DNA from: Methanobacterium veterum
GTDB lineage: Archaea; Methanobacteriota; Methanobacteria; Methanobacteriales; Methanobacteriaceae
DNA: 64,000 bases
NCBI RefSeq assembly: GCF_000745485.1
Contig: NZ_JQJK01000008.1
Location: 186,001 to 250,000 of the forward strand
Direction: 5' to 3'
Position 1 is the stretch's first letter, and each line of letters opens with the position of its first letter. The notes under the pieces are model-generated. The model made no database searches. It was not told where the DNA came from and was given only the letters and a program-made list of their open reading frames with translations. The translations under genes were made by a program, and so were the position numbers. Shown here piece by piece: positions 1 to 8,707 of this stretch.

Positions 1-609
1 GATAAATCTGCAGAGCTCATTGGGGCAGTTAACACAATTAAATTCAATGAAGACTGCGCAAAAGGATACAATACAGACGGCATAGGTGCTGTAAAAGCTA
101 TTGAAGAAGTAAGCAGCGTGAAAAATAAAAAAGTTATCATATTGGGGGCTGGTGGAGCAGCTCGTGCAATTTCATTCCAAATAATTATGGATGGGGCAGA
201 ATCCATTGTAATTGCAAATAGAACAGTAGCAAATGCAGAGCAGCTCCAGAGAGATTTGGTTGAAAAACTGAATGCAGATGTTAAGAGTATAGATCTTGGT
301 GAAAAACTCGAAATTGAACTTTCAAATGCCGATATTTTGATAAACACCACTCCAATTGGAATGTATCCAAATGTAGATCAGGAGCCGCTGGTTAAAGCTG
401 AATTGATGCATGAAAATTTAGTTGTTAAAGACTGCGTTTATAACCCCTTACAAACAGGACTGATCAAAGAAGCTGAAAAATGCAATGCTAAAGTAGTATC
501 TGGGCTTAAAATGCTTATTTATCAAGGTATGGAGGCATTCAGAATATGGACCGGTGTGACTCCACCTTTAGAAATTTTTGAACGCTCCTTAAAAGGCCAG
601 TTTGAATAA
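1..609 (+). CDS. aroE: shikimate dehydrogenase, 3' part (truncated by window edge)
   Basis: NADPH-dependent reduction of 3-dehydroshikimate to shikimate in aromatic amino acid synthesis. The reading frame is open from base 1, so the gene begins outside the window; 202 residues are visible. The substrate-domain motif GAVNTI (visible residues 8-13) and the hinge motif GYNTDG (22-27) precede a Rossmann domain with the nucleotide-binding loop LGAGGAARA (about 47-55) and the NRT motif typical of NADP recognition. A GTG at 118 lies inside the frame but is not the start, because the conserved motifs lie upstream of it. Another shikimate-pathway gene, aroD, lies 5.5 kb downstream. Confidence 0.96.
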   Translation, partial: DKSAELIGAVNTIKFNEDCAKGYNTDGIGAVKAIEEVSSVKNKKVIILGAGGAARAISFQIIMDGAESIVIANRTVANAEQLQRDLVEKLNADVKSIDLGEKLEIELSNADILINTTPIGMYPNVDQEPLVKAELMHENLVVKDCVYNPLQTGLIKEAEKCNAKVVSGLKMLIYQGMEAFRIWTGVTPPLEIFERSLKGQFE

Positions 610-683
610 CTTATTAACCCATATTTTTATTTAAATGATTTAAAATCAATTTAATGATAATTAACAGAGCAGAGGTAATAATC

Positions 684-1532
684 ATGGAAAACATCACTAT
701 AACAGACAACCATATCCATGTCGACCCACATAATGGTGAAGGTCCCATTGAGGTTGCAAAAAAATTCCAGAGGGCCGGCGGAAATGTGATGATCATACCC
801 AACAAACCAACATGGACAGTCGGAAAATTATGCAGCTTTGAGGAAGCAATGGAACTTGTTATCAAATGTGTAGATAAGATAAATACAAATACAGATGTGA
901 AGGCATTTGCAGTGGTGGGTGCTCACCCTGCAGAGCTTTCAAAACGTGTTGAAAATGGTATGAAACTTGAAATGGCAGAAAAAATGATGATGGGTACACT
1001 GGAAGATGCGCAAAAACTTGTACTTGAAGGAAAAGCTATCGGAATTGGTGAAGTCGGAAGACCTCATTATGAAGTCTCACCTGAAGAGCTTGAAGCCCAC
1101 AACAGGATCATGTCATATGCCATGGAACTTGCAGCTGATGCTGACTGCGCTGTACAGCTCCACACAGAAGATGCAACTGAAGAACATTTCATGGAATTTG
1201 CCAGAATGGCAGATAAAGCAGGTTTAGACCGACATAAAGTTATGAAACATTTTTCAGGGCCGATGGTTAGTGCTGATGAAAATCACGGATTGACACCTTC
1301 TCTTATCTCAACAAGGACTGTTGTAACTGAAGGGCTTAAAAAAGGAACTAATTTTTTAATGGAAACCGATTATATGGATATGCTCGAAAGACCCGGTGCA
1401 GTTCTAGGCCCAAAAACAGTTCCAAGACGGACAAAAGAGCTCTTAAGAAATGGGACTTTAACTGAAGGAGACGCCCATAAAATCCATGTGGAAAATGTAG
1501 AAAAAGTTTATGGAATTGATCTGGGCTTTTAA
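684..1532 (+). CDS. TatD-related metal-dependent hydrolase (COG1831-like)
   Basis: A 282-residue TIM-barrel amidohydrolase-like protein. An HxH pair (H10, H12) sits at the end of the first strand, GEVGRPHYE supplies the central Glu and a His, and later His (QLHTED) and Asp (ETDYMD) residues fit the metal-binding set of TatD-like enzymes. An in-frame ATG at 654 exists, but the ATG at 684 follows GAGGTAATA at a proper distance and puts the HxH motif at the usual place near the N terminus. The family is widespread in methanogens and its substrate is unknown. It follows aroE by 74 bp on the same strand and may be co-transcribed. Confidence 0.9.
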   Translation: MENITITDNHIHVDPHNGEGPIEVAKKFQRAGGNVMIIPNKPTWTVGKLCSFEEAMELVIKCVDKINTNTDVKAFAVVGAHPAELSKRVENGMKLEMAEKMMMGTLEDAQKLVLEGKAIGIGEVGRPHYEVSPEELEAHNRIMSYAMELAADADCAVQLHTEDATEEHFMEFARMADKAGLDRHKVMKHFSGPMVSADENHGLTPSLISTRTVVTEGLKKGTNFLMETDYMDMLERPGAVLGPKTVPRRTKELLRNGTLTEGDAHKIHVENVEKVYGIDLGF

Positions 1533-1587
1533 ATAATTAAGGCCAAATTCCATATTTAACTAATTTTTATTTTAAAAAGGAATTTAA

Positions 1588-2166
1588 TTAGTGGCTTCCC
1601 CCAATAATGAAAGAAACAACACTTATAAGTACCCCAATTAAAACAATTTCAAAACTGACCCTTAAAAGGCTGTCCCTTGATACTTTACCAAGATACAATC
1701 CCAGTATGATCAATGCTACAAAACAAAGCACTACAGTAGTTATAGTAGCTGTTATTTTATCTGCAATTAGCAAAAAAGGCACTACAGGAACGAAAGACCC
1801 TATAAAACTGGAAAATCCATGGGTAAACATACTCATGTAAATTCTTCTTTTGGCCTGCTTGTAAATAATGGTCTCGTCAAGGTCTCCCTCGTTAAGCATC
1901 ATCTTTTCTTCCAGTTCACGCAGTGTCCTTGCTTCTTCTGCCCTTTCACCTATGAAAGAACCAAATGCATTTGACATTGCAAGAGCTATACCCCCACTTA
2001 ATCCAGTAAGGCCTATAGCAAAATTAGAAATTTCGAGCCCTCCGGCACTTGCTACACCACTTGCAGCCAGTGTTACACCCATAACTGCAAGAATTCCGTC
2101 TAAAGTACCTAAAGCGACATATCGGCTCATTTTAAAATATTCTTCAATTAATTCTCGTATGTTCAT
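1588..2166 (-). CDS. VIT1/CCC1-type membrane protein (TIGR00267-like)
   Basis: A 192-residue integral membrane protein resembling the VIT1/CCC1 iron/manganese transporter superfamily. An amphipathic N-terminal helix is followed by hydrophobic segments at roughly 17-40, 48-70, 110-135, 138-160 and 168-188. The charged cytoplasmic stretch with several Glu (about 73-95) corresponds to the metal-binding region between TM2 and TM3 in VIT1, but is shorter. The small archaeal members are uncharacterised, so metal transport is an inference from family membership. GGAG precedes the ATG by 12 nt. Confidence 0.8.
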   Translation of the reverse strand: MNIRELIEEYFKMSRYVALGTLDGILAVMGVTLAASGVASAGGLEISNFAIGLTGLSGGIALAMSNAFGSFIGERAEEARTLRELEEKMMLNEGDLDETIIYKQAKRRIYMSMFTHGFSSFIGSFVPVVPFLLIADKITATITTVVLCFVALIILGLYLGKVSRDSLLRVSFEIVLIGVLISVVSFIIGGSH

Positions 2167-2236
2167 TTCTTATTTTTCTCCAATATACGATCTGTTTGAG
2201 ATGTGTTTTCATAAAATCAGATGTTTATGTTTTTAC

Positions 2237-2572
2237 TTAATAGGTTATTTTAACTTCATTCATTTTTAAGATTTCTGTTTTCAAGACAGGAATCTCATCA
2301 TTTACAGTTTCCCAAACCACATCAAGATCACAATCTCCATTTTCAAGGACATCCGTGACATTGGCAATGGTTTCCCATGGAATCTCAGGGTATTTATCTT
2401 TAAAATCTTGAGGCATATTTTTAACCGACTCACCAATGATTTTAATCCGTCTAACTACTGATTCTTGAATGAAGTCAGTATTTAAAAAGTCTTCTTTAGT
2501 TATATCCTTCGTATAATCTTCGATGAGCTCGATAGATTGTAAAATATGGTCTAGAAATATATTTGAAGTCAT
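2237..2572 (-). CDS. HepT-like (DUF86) protein lacking the HEPN catalytic motif
   Basis: A 111-residue helical protein that follows the HepT/DUF86 pattern: a helix with RRIKIIGES (41-49), then PEIPWETIA (62-70), then DLDVVWETV (82-90). HepT toxins carry the RNase/AMPylation-target motif R-x4-H-x-Y between the last two blocks. Here the aligned positions are Thr73, Asn78 and Asp80, so all three key residues are replaced. There is no adjacent MNT nucleotidyltransferase partner; the neighbours are a VIT1-like gene and hmgA. The protein is probably catalytically dead or repurposed, or the gene is a decaying solitary remnant with an intact frame. Confidence 0.78.
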   Translation of the reverse strand: MTSNIFLDHILQSIELIEDYTKDITKEDFLNTDFIQESVVRRIKIIGESVKNMPQDFKDKYPEIPWETIANVTDVLENGDCDLDVVWETVNDEIPVLKTEILKMNEVKITY

Positions 2573-2724
2573 ATGAGTTCAACACAAAAAGTTATTTTGA
2601 AAGTATTAGTAATTTTGTTATATTTATGTTTTTCTTAAGTGCATTTCTGTAACTGTCCAAATAAATATAATATTCTAAAAATTAAGAAAAAAGAAATGAT
2701 TAAATAAATAATTCATAATTAATT

Positions 2725-3936
2725 TTAGCCCCTTCCTAACTCCTTATGAGCCCTGGCCAAATGCCCTGCAGCCAAAGCAGCCATGAGTGAAAGTTCACCT
2801 GCAAGTACAGTTCCTGCAATGATTTCAGCAAACTTATGGACCTTTTCATTTCCATAGACACCCATAATTTCGAGGCACTCACGGGCTGTACCAATACTCG
2901 TACCCCCACCAACTGTTGCAATTGGGACATCAGGGAGTGTGACTGAAAAATAAAGGTCTCCATTTTCCTCTCTTGATGCAGTTGTTATTCCAAGGCTCCC
3001 CTCAACTATGTGGGCTTCGTCCTGTCCTGTGGCTAAAAATATAGCGCCGATCATGTTTGCATACTGGGCGTTGAATCCCATACTTCCAGAAATTGCAGAT
3101 CCAATCAGGTTTTTAGATGTATTAACTTCAACAATGGCTTCAGATGTTGATTTAAGCTTTTTCTCAACTATTTCCTTGGGAATAATAATTTCTGCAACAA
3201 GGCTTTTACCTCTTCCCTCTACCATGTTTATAGAAGATGGTTTTTTATCCACACATACATTTCCACTTGATGCAATTACATGGGCACCTGTTTTATGGGA
3301 TAAAAGGCTTAAAGCCGCTTCAGTTGCTATTGTAACCATGTTCATTCCCATACTGTCCCCTGTTGTAAATACAAATCTAGGGTAAACATACCTGCCGACA
3401 ACAATTACTGGGTCAATTTTTATAAGTTTCCCGTGCCTTGTAGTTACTTCTGCTGCTTTTTTAAGCTCTTTGAAGTTGTTTTCAATCCATGTTTTAATTT
3501 CAATAGCATGAGTTAAAGATTTAGCTTTTATAACTGGCGCCCTAGTCATTTTGTCATCGATTATTCTGGTGGTGGCCCCACCTGCTCCAGTTATACTAGA
3601 ACATCCCCTGTTTATAGATGCTATAAGGGCCCCTTCAGATGTTGCAAGTGGTATATAAAATTCTCCCTGGGCATAATCTCCATTAATCTTAAGGGGGCCA
3701 GCGATTCCAACAGGTATCTGGACTGCACCTATGGGTTGTTCAATGTTCTTTTTAGATGCACTTTCCATATCGATTGAATAATTTGATAAATGTTCAATTT
3801 TGGAATTGCTTACTTCTTCTATAAATTTACGCCTGATTGCCACCGCTTGATCAATGTTATCAGTGTACTTTTCAATTTCGCGAAGTTTAATTTCTCCAGC
3901 TTTAAGTTTATCTATAATTTCTCTTTCATTTACCAT
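2725..3936 (-). CDS. hmgA: hydroxymethylglutaryl-CoA reductase (NADPH), class I
   Basis: Reduces HMG-CoA to mevalonate, the committed step toward archaeal isoprenoid membrane lipids. The protein of about 403 residues has the class I motifs: PIGAVQIPVG (substrate loop), TSEGALIASINRG with the catalytic Glu, GDSMGMNM for cofactor and substrate binding, DKKPSSINMVEGRGKS with the catalytic Lys/Asp region, and the C-terminal GHLARAH catalytic His. Three in-frame starts lie close together (GTG 3945, ATG 3942, ATG 3936); I prefer 3936 because GGTGAT sits about 5-6 nt upstream of it. The C terminus is short, as usual in archaea. Confidence 0.96.
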   Translation of the reverse strand: MVNEREIIDKLKAGEIKLREIEKYTDNIDQAVAIRRKFIEEVSNSKIEHLSNYSIDMESASKKNIEQPIGAVQIPVGIAGPLKINGDYAQGEFYIPLATSEGALIASINRGCSSITGAGGATTRIIDDKMTRAPVIKAKSLTHAIEIKTWIENNFKELKKAAEVTTRHGKLIKIDPVIVVGRYVYPRFVFTTGDSMGMNMVTIATEAALSLLSHKTGAHVIASSGNVCVDKKPSSINMVEGRGKSLVAEIIIPKEIVEKKLKSTSEAIVEVNTSKNLIGSAISGSMGFNAQYANMIGAIFLATGQDEAHIVEGSLGITTASREENGDLYFSVTLPDVPIATVGGGTSIGTARECLEIMGVYGNEKVHKFAEIIAGTVLAGELSLMAALAAGHLARAHKELGRG

Positions 3937-4054
3937 AACCATCACCGATAAGTTTTATTTAAAATTTAAAAATTAAAAGTCATTTTAAAGCTCCATTAAA
4001 TGAAGATATCTGTATTTTATATAAAATAAATTTTAATTATGATTAAAATAAGAA

Positions 4055-4921
4055 TTATTTTAATGCATTTTTTATAACTTTTACAATTTCAGAAGGCGCT
4101 GAAGCTACAGTTACACCTGCTTCTTCAAGTGCAGCTATTTTACTTTTTGCAGTCCCGCTTTCTCCTTCAATAATTGCACCTGCATGCCCCATCCTTTTAC
4201 CCGGAGGTGCAGTAACTCCTGCAATGTAAGCCACCACTGGTTTTGAAATATTTTTACTTATAAATTTCGCTGCGTTTTCTTCAGCATTTCCTCCAATTTC
4301 ACCAATCATCACCATTGCGTCGGTGCCGTCATCGTCTTCGAACCTTTGAAGCACATCTGCAAAATCCATACCTACAACAGGGTCTCCACCAATGCCCAAA
4401 CATGTACTTTGGCCCATTCCTGCGTTGGTTATTTGATTTGCAACTTCATAGGTTAATGTACCGCTTCTTGAAACTATTCCAATATTCCCTTTATTAAAAA
4501 TATGTGTAGGCATTATTCCAAGCTTTCCAACACCCGGAGTTATGATTCCAGGAGTATTTGGACCTATTACAATGGTATTATGTCTTTTTGCATACTCTAC
4601 AATTTCCATTGTATCATGCACCGGAATATGCTCAGTAATTATAGTTACAATATCAAGCTGTGAAATAGCTTCAAATGCTGCGTCCTTGGCAAATGGTGCC
4701 GGAATAAAAATAATTGATGCATTTATATCTGGATTTTCTTCTTTAGCCTCTTCTACTGAATTATAAATATTTACTGAACCTAATTTTTGGCCGCCCTTTC
4801 CAGGAGATGTCCCTGCCACAATATTTGTATTGTAAGCAATCATCTGTTCAGTGTGGAAAGACCCCTGCTTTCCTGTAGCCCCCTGCACAATACAGCGGGT
4901 ATTTTCATTAAGAATTATCAT
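4055..4921 (-). CDS. sucD: succinate-CoA ligase (ADP-forming) alpha subunit
   Basis: Alpha subunit of succinyl-CoA synthetase, which methanogens use in the incomplete reductive TCA branch toward 2-oxoglutarate. The 288-residue protein has the N-terminal CoA-binding Rossmann domain ([14 protein letters not shown]), a central [11 protein letters not shown] segment and the C-terminal GHAGAI loop containing the phosphorylated His. The beta subunit sucC is not in this window. The start codon overlaps the stop of the upstream gene as ATGA at 4918-4921, indicating translational coupling with the conserved unknown gene. Confidence 0.95.
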   Translation of the reverse strand: MIILNENTRCIVQGATGKQGSFHTEQMIAYNTNIVAGTSPGKGGQKLGSVNIYNSVEEAKEENPDINASIIFIPAPFAKDAAFEAISQLDIVTIITEHIPVHDTMEIVEYAKRHNTIVIGPNTPGIITPGVGKLGIMPTHIFNKGNIGIVSRSGTLTYEVANQITNAGMGQSTCLGIGGDPVVGMDFADVLQRFEDDDGTDAMVMIGEIGGNAEENAAKFISKNISKPVVAYIAGVTAPPGKRMGHAGAIIEGESGTAKSKIAALEEAGVTVASAPSEIVKVIKNALK

Positions 4922-5655
4922 AAGTTCATTGCTCCCGAGATTCTCATTCTTTCAAAAAGGGGTACTGCCAAATCCATAACATTTCCATTCATAAAAGCAG
5001 TGACTGACATTATAACGCCCCTTGGTATCACATAAGAAGGTGTTCCTCTTCTAACAAGATGAACGTGCTGATTACCGACAGCTGCCCCTACCATAGCACC
5101 TGCTACAGTTCCAACACTCTCTATATTTTCTATTGTTGCAACAACTACAGGATCATCTGTTTGATCTGAAGTATAACCCACGCCAGGTATTTTCAGTGTT
5201 CCAGTAACACCGCCACCACCAATATCTGTGACATCATCCATACCTTTTGCTGCCTTTATAACAGAATCTGCAACCTTACCTACGATTTCTTCACCACCGT
5301 ATGTATCAAATGCAACAATTACAGCATCAGGGTATCTATCTTCTCTTATTTTTGCTTCTGCATAAGAAATACCTTCCCCTGCGCCTTCAGGAGTTTTTGA
5401 TATTCCCCCTATATCTCCAAGGCTTTCTGCATTTTTACGCAGTATGTCTATTATTTTAGAATTAACAGATTCTAATTTATCATCCTCAACAAATGCACTT
5501 ATAACCACATCGTCCCCTGTAATATTAGTTAAAGCCGCTTTATACGCTCCAACATCCAGTAATTGTGAAATATCATTTTCTATATTCTGGATAAGGGAAC
5601 AGCTGCAGGAGACATCATTTATTGAGATATCTGCACCAATAGCAGTTAGTTTCAA
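4918..5655 (-). CDS. conserved archaeal protein of unknown function, coupled to sucD
   Basis: A 245-residue soluble protein I cannot assign to a characterised family. It begins with TTG at 5655, preceded by GGTGATTAC. Visible features are a Cys pair near the N terminus (SCSCSL, about 16-21), a glycine-rich stretch [11 protein letters not shown] (about 144-154), and a C-terminal [16 protein letters not shown] block that looks conserved. No membrane segments. Its 4-nt stop/start overlap with sucD suggests the two proteins are made together, possibly in CoA-ester or TCA-branch metabolism, but this is inference from position only. Confidence 0.85.
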   Translation of the reverse strand: MKLTAIGADISINDVSCSCSLIQNIENDISQLLDVGAYKAALTNITGDDVVISAFVEDDKLESVNSKIIDILRKNAESLGDIGGISKTPEGAGEGISYAEAKIREDRYPDAVIVAFDTYGGEEIVGKVADSVIKAAKGMDDVTDIGGGGVTGTLKIPGVGYTSDQTDDPVVVATIENIESVGTVAGAMVGAAVGNQHVHLVRRGTPSYVIPRGVIMSVTAFMNGNVMDLAVPLFERMRISGAMNL

Positions 5656-6111
5656 GTAATCACCCTTAATTAAATTTAATGTAATTTTGTATATAAGCTA
5701 TATTTCAATGAACTGCTTTTTATACTTTTATAGGCTATCATCCTCTTAGAGTATTAAATAAACGCCCATATCTATAATATATTATAAAAATTTACTGTGC
5801 TTGCGCCTGTAAATTTAAGTGGAATATTCTTGAAAAAGTCAGTTTAATTTAAATAAACCATATTACACAAAAATAGACTTATTAAATACCTAAAAAATGA
5901 AATAAAACTTTATTAACTCAATTTTATCTTTTCAAGGAAAATAAAATTTGTATGTATTCTACAAAATATCAAAATAAACCTTTTTATATGTAAATTCGTA
6001 ACTTATTTTAAACAAAAATATGAAAAATAGATGAAAACTACTTAAAGTAGAGTAAGACTAATATGATATCTATAAATTTATAGGAATATATAAAACGACC
6101 AGGTAGTACTA
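5656..6111. other. divergent intergenic region, promoters only
   Basis: About 456 bp of AT-rich DNA between the divergently transcribed unknown/sucD genes and aroD. It should hold promoters for both directions. Upstream of aroD an ATATAAA-like box around 6087-6094 and AGGTAG at 6101-6106 are visible. I see no credible gene, tRNA or repeat. Confidence 0.5.
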
Positions 6112-6783
6112 ATGTTTCAAAAAACAATGATTTGTGCCCCCATAATTGAAAAAAGTCCAGAACTTGCCCTTCAATCCGCAGAAAAAGCTATTGATCTAGG
6201 CGCAGATATACTGGAACTTAGAATAGATGTACTTGAGGACCCAGATCCTGACAGGGTCCAACAGCTTATCAAAGATATGGACTACCCAACCATTGCAACA
6301 AACAGAGTACAAAGTGAAGGGGGATTTTTTAAAGGATCTGAAGAGGAAAGAACCTCAATCTTAATAAATGCTGCAAAATATGCAGATATAATAGATATAG
6401 AACTGCAAACGGATGAAGAAATGCGGGAAGAAGTTGTAAAAGCAGCAAAATACACCATAATATCTTATCACGACTTCCAAAAGACCCCCTCATTTGAAGA
6501 ACTTTTGGGTGTAGTTAAAGCAGAAAAAGAAATTGGAAACATAGCAAAATTTGCTGTAATGCCTAACGAATATAAAGACACTTTAACTGTTCTTAACGTG
6601 CTTTCAGAAGTTCCAAATACCATAGGAATTGCAATGGGCAATCTCGGTAAATATACGAGAATAGTGGCACCTATCTTTGGGTCTCCAATTACCTTTGCAT
6701 CAATTGATAAAGGATCAGCACCAGGACAGCTTGATATTAATACTACAAAAGATATTTTAAAGAAATTGATGGTGATAGATTGA
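6112..6783 (+). CDS. aroD: 3-dehydroquinate dehydratase, type I
   Basis: Dehydrates 3-dehydroquinate to 3-dehydroshikimate through a Schiff base, immediately before the AroE step. The 223-residue TIM barrel shows the type I catalytic residues: the His in SYHDFQ and the Schiff-base Lys in AKFAVM, plus the barrel-entry ELRID motif near the N terminus. Length is normal for the archaeal enzyme. The stop codon overlaps the TTG start of the next gene at 6780-6783. Confidence 0.96.
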   Translation: MFQKTMICAPIIEKSPELALQSAEKAIDLGADILELRIDVLEDPDPDRVQQLIKDMDYPTIATNRVQSEGGFFKGSEEERTSILINAAKYADIIDIELQTDEEMREEVVKAAKYTIISYHDFQKTPSFEELLGVVKAEKEIGNIAKFAVMPNEYKDTLTVLNVLSEVPNTIGIAMGNLGKYTRIVAPIFGSPITFASIDKGSAPGQLDINTTKDILKKLMVID

Positions 6784-7403
6784 AATTAAGGTCATGGTTT
6801 GTTATAGGGATAATTATATTAGGAGTTATGGCTACTTCAGCCTGTATTGCTCCTTCAAATAATATTGGAATAACTATTGATACAAATGGTACAAATGTAA
6901 CCGTTAAATCAACCACATTTTTAAGTAATCCACCATCACAGATGATGTCTGAGATGGAGCAACAGGCTTTAACTGACATAGAAAGCTCCAACAGTACAGT
7001 TGAAAGCGTGAAAAGTGATATGCAATCTATAGCTAAAAAATATAATTATACAGTTAATGTTACAATAAATTCCCAGTTTGGAACTGATCAGCTCCCAATG
7101 CCTGCCCAGGTGAGCGGAACTTCAATGGTTCCAACTTTACAGGATGGACAGAGTATAATTGTTCTTAAAACAAAAGATTTTAAAGTCAACGATATTGTAG
7201 TAGCCGTCCATCCAGATTACGGTTTAATAGTAAAAAGAGTGGGCCAGATTAGTGGAGATCAGGTTTACTTAATAAGTGACAATAAAAATATAGAAACCAC
7301 TACTGTAAAACTGAATAATGGAGCAGTTGAAACCATTACAAAAACTCCATATAAAGGATGGCTTCCAAAAAAGAACGTGATTGGAGTTGTAAAAGAATAT
7401 TAA
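6780..7403 (+). CDS. S26 family signal peptidase-like protein, Ser/Lys dyad
   Basis: A 207-residue protein with an N-terminal hydrophobic segment (about 5-22) ending in a small-residue/Cys stretch (ATSAC), which may be a signal anchor or a lipobox. The peptidase S26 fold follows at about 108-207: the nucleophile motif SGTSMVPTL (Ser115) and IVKRV (Lys152). The Lys corresponds to the bacterial LepB-type dyad rather than the His of the ER/archaeal Sec11 type. The start is TTG at 6780, preceded by GGTGAT, and overlaps the aroD stop by 4 nt. The region 35-105 is Asn/Ser/Thr-rich and looks extracytoplasmic. Substrate unknown. Confidence 0.82.
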   Translation: MKLRSWFVIGIIILGVMATSACIAPSNNIGITIDTNGTNVTVKSTTFLSNPPSQMMSEMEQQALTDIESSNSTVESVKSDMQSIAKKYNYTVNVTINSQFGTDQLPMPAQVSGTSMVPTLQDGQSIIVLKTKDFKVNDIVVAVHPDYGLIVKRVGQISGDQVYLISDNKNIETTTVKLNNGAVETITKTPYKGWLPKKNVIGVVKEY

Positions 7404-7437
7404 ATGGATTTCAAATCCATATCTTTTTATTTTTCAT
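7404..7437 (+). terminator. hairpin plus T-rich tail after the S26 peptidase gene
   Basis: Seven to eight base-pair hairpin (ATGGATT / AATCCAT, 7404-7420) directly after the stop codon, followed by CTTTTTATTTTT. This is a good candidate transcription terminator for the aroD-S26 peptidase pair. Confidence 0.6.
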
Positions 7438-7491
7438 CTGCATATTATTTTTAATTTAGCTTGAGACTGAATTTTTTATGAGGTTAATTAA

Positions 7492-7689
7492 ATGAATTGT
7501 CAAAATAGAAGGGATATATCTCCAGGTATTGAGGTTTATATAGTTTTAAAAAAAGATCAACGCTCAGGAAAAAAGACCAGGGGCATAGTTAAGGATATAC
7601 TCACAAATTCATCATTTCATCCACATGGAATAAAGGTGAGGCTGCAGGACGGCCAGGTTGGAAGGGTACAGGAAATTATCAAAAAATAG
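7492..7689 (+). CDS. YwbE family protein (DUF2196)
   Basis: A 65-residue basic protein matching the YwbE family found across bacteria and methanogens: DISPG near the N terminus, KKDQRSGKKTRGIVKDILT in the middle, HPHGIKVRL and a C-terminal GRVQEI. The pattern suggests a small beta-barrel nucleic-acid-binding or KOW-like fold, but the function is not established. GAGGTTAAT precedes the ATG. It is separated from upstream aroD-S26 by a probable terminator. Confidence 0.88.
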   Translation: MNCQNRRDISPGIEVYIVLKKDQRSGKKTRGIVKDILTNSSFHPHGIKVRLQDGQVGRVQEIIKK

Positions 7690-7694
7690 CAGGA

Positions 7695-8678
7695 TTATTT
7701 CACAAATCCCCTTAACAGCTCATTTATATCACCTACAAACTCCAAACCTGCATTTCTACCAGTTCCAGAGAATATAATATCTTTGTCTTTCTTTATGTAA
7801 AATTTAACATGGATCTTAGAATTTAAAGATTCATTTACTTTAGATGTCATTTCTCCAAAGGATGGTGCTGGAAGATCAACTCCTTCAGTTCTTTTTGCGT
7901 TTATTTCCAATATTTCTTCTTTATTTTCTAATTTAATTTCAATTACATCATCATTAACTATTAATTTACAAATTTTAGTCCCATTATATTTTGTAAACCT
8001 GTGAATCTTACCATTGTATAATAATCCAAATATATATCCTGTAAAATAGTTTTTAAGCCAGGGAATTTTAGCTACAGAACCAAATAAAGATATTCCATCA
8101 TTTTCAAAGTGATTTGTCTGCATCCATATCCATGAAGAAGGCATAGAAGTTCCCCAATCTTTTTCAATGTAACCTTTACCTTCATTAAAAGATATTTTAT
8201 TATCATTTATATCTAAATATCCATGAATACAGTGATTAAAACTTAAAACTCCATGATAACACTCCATTTTAGGTACAAATGCATACCAACCCATAACTCC
8301 AGGAGATAGTAATTTAACAGGCCATGGAATTATATTACTAAAATTAAGGTCTGCCTTAATTTTATTTTCTCCATCATCAATATCCAGATGAATATTTTTA
8401 AGGCTGAAAATGTTTTTATGGATTTTTATTTCAAATTGGGATTTATCTGCCCAGAAATCACTTTTTTTATAATTAAAATAGTACATTTTATGGTTTTTTG
8501 CATCTAAAAGCATTATAAAAGCATGGGATTTTTTAGGATCCCTTGGAAGGGAAATTCCAGGTATTATTGAATATGCAGTTTTCTCTTCTTTATCTATTGA
8601 CTTGAAATACCATCCCTCAAAATAATCCCTTTTTTTACCTCTTCCCTGAAATATTTCCGGTTTCCACAGATTGGCCAT
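7695..8678 (-). CDS. tocopherol cyclase-like protein
   Basis: A 327-residue protein of the tocopherol-cyclase-like family. Diagnostic features are the N-terminal RDYFEGWYFK motif, SLPRDPKKSHAF, MGWYAFVPKMECYHG, EKDWGTSMPSSWIWMQTNHF around 172-191 and a C-terminal beta-rich domain. Plant and cyanobacterial members cyclise the chromanol ring of vitamin E; archaeal and bacterial members are of unknown function, and methanogens are not known to make tocopherol, so a role on another lipid or quinone-like substrate is only a guess. GGTG precedes the ATG. Confidence 0.85.
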   Translation of the reverse strand: MANLWKPEIFQGRGKKRDYFEGWYFKSIDKEEKTAYSIIPGISLPRDPKKSHAFIMLLDAKNHKMYYFNYKKSDFWADKSQFEIKIHKNIFSLKNIHLDIDDGENKIKADLNFSNIIPWPVKLLSPGVMGWYAFVPKMECYHGVLSFNHCIHGYLDINDNKISFNEGKGYIEKDWGTSMPSSWIWMQTNHFENDGISLFGSVAKIPWLKNYFTGYIFGLLYNGKIHRFTKYNGTKICKLIVNDDVIEIKLENKEEILEINAKRTEGVDLPAPSFGEMTSKVNESLNSKIHVKFYIKKDKDIIFSGTGRNAGLEFVGDINELLRGFVK

Positions 8679-8707
8679 ATAACACCACTTAAAAAGTAAA
8701 AAATAAT

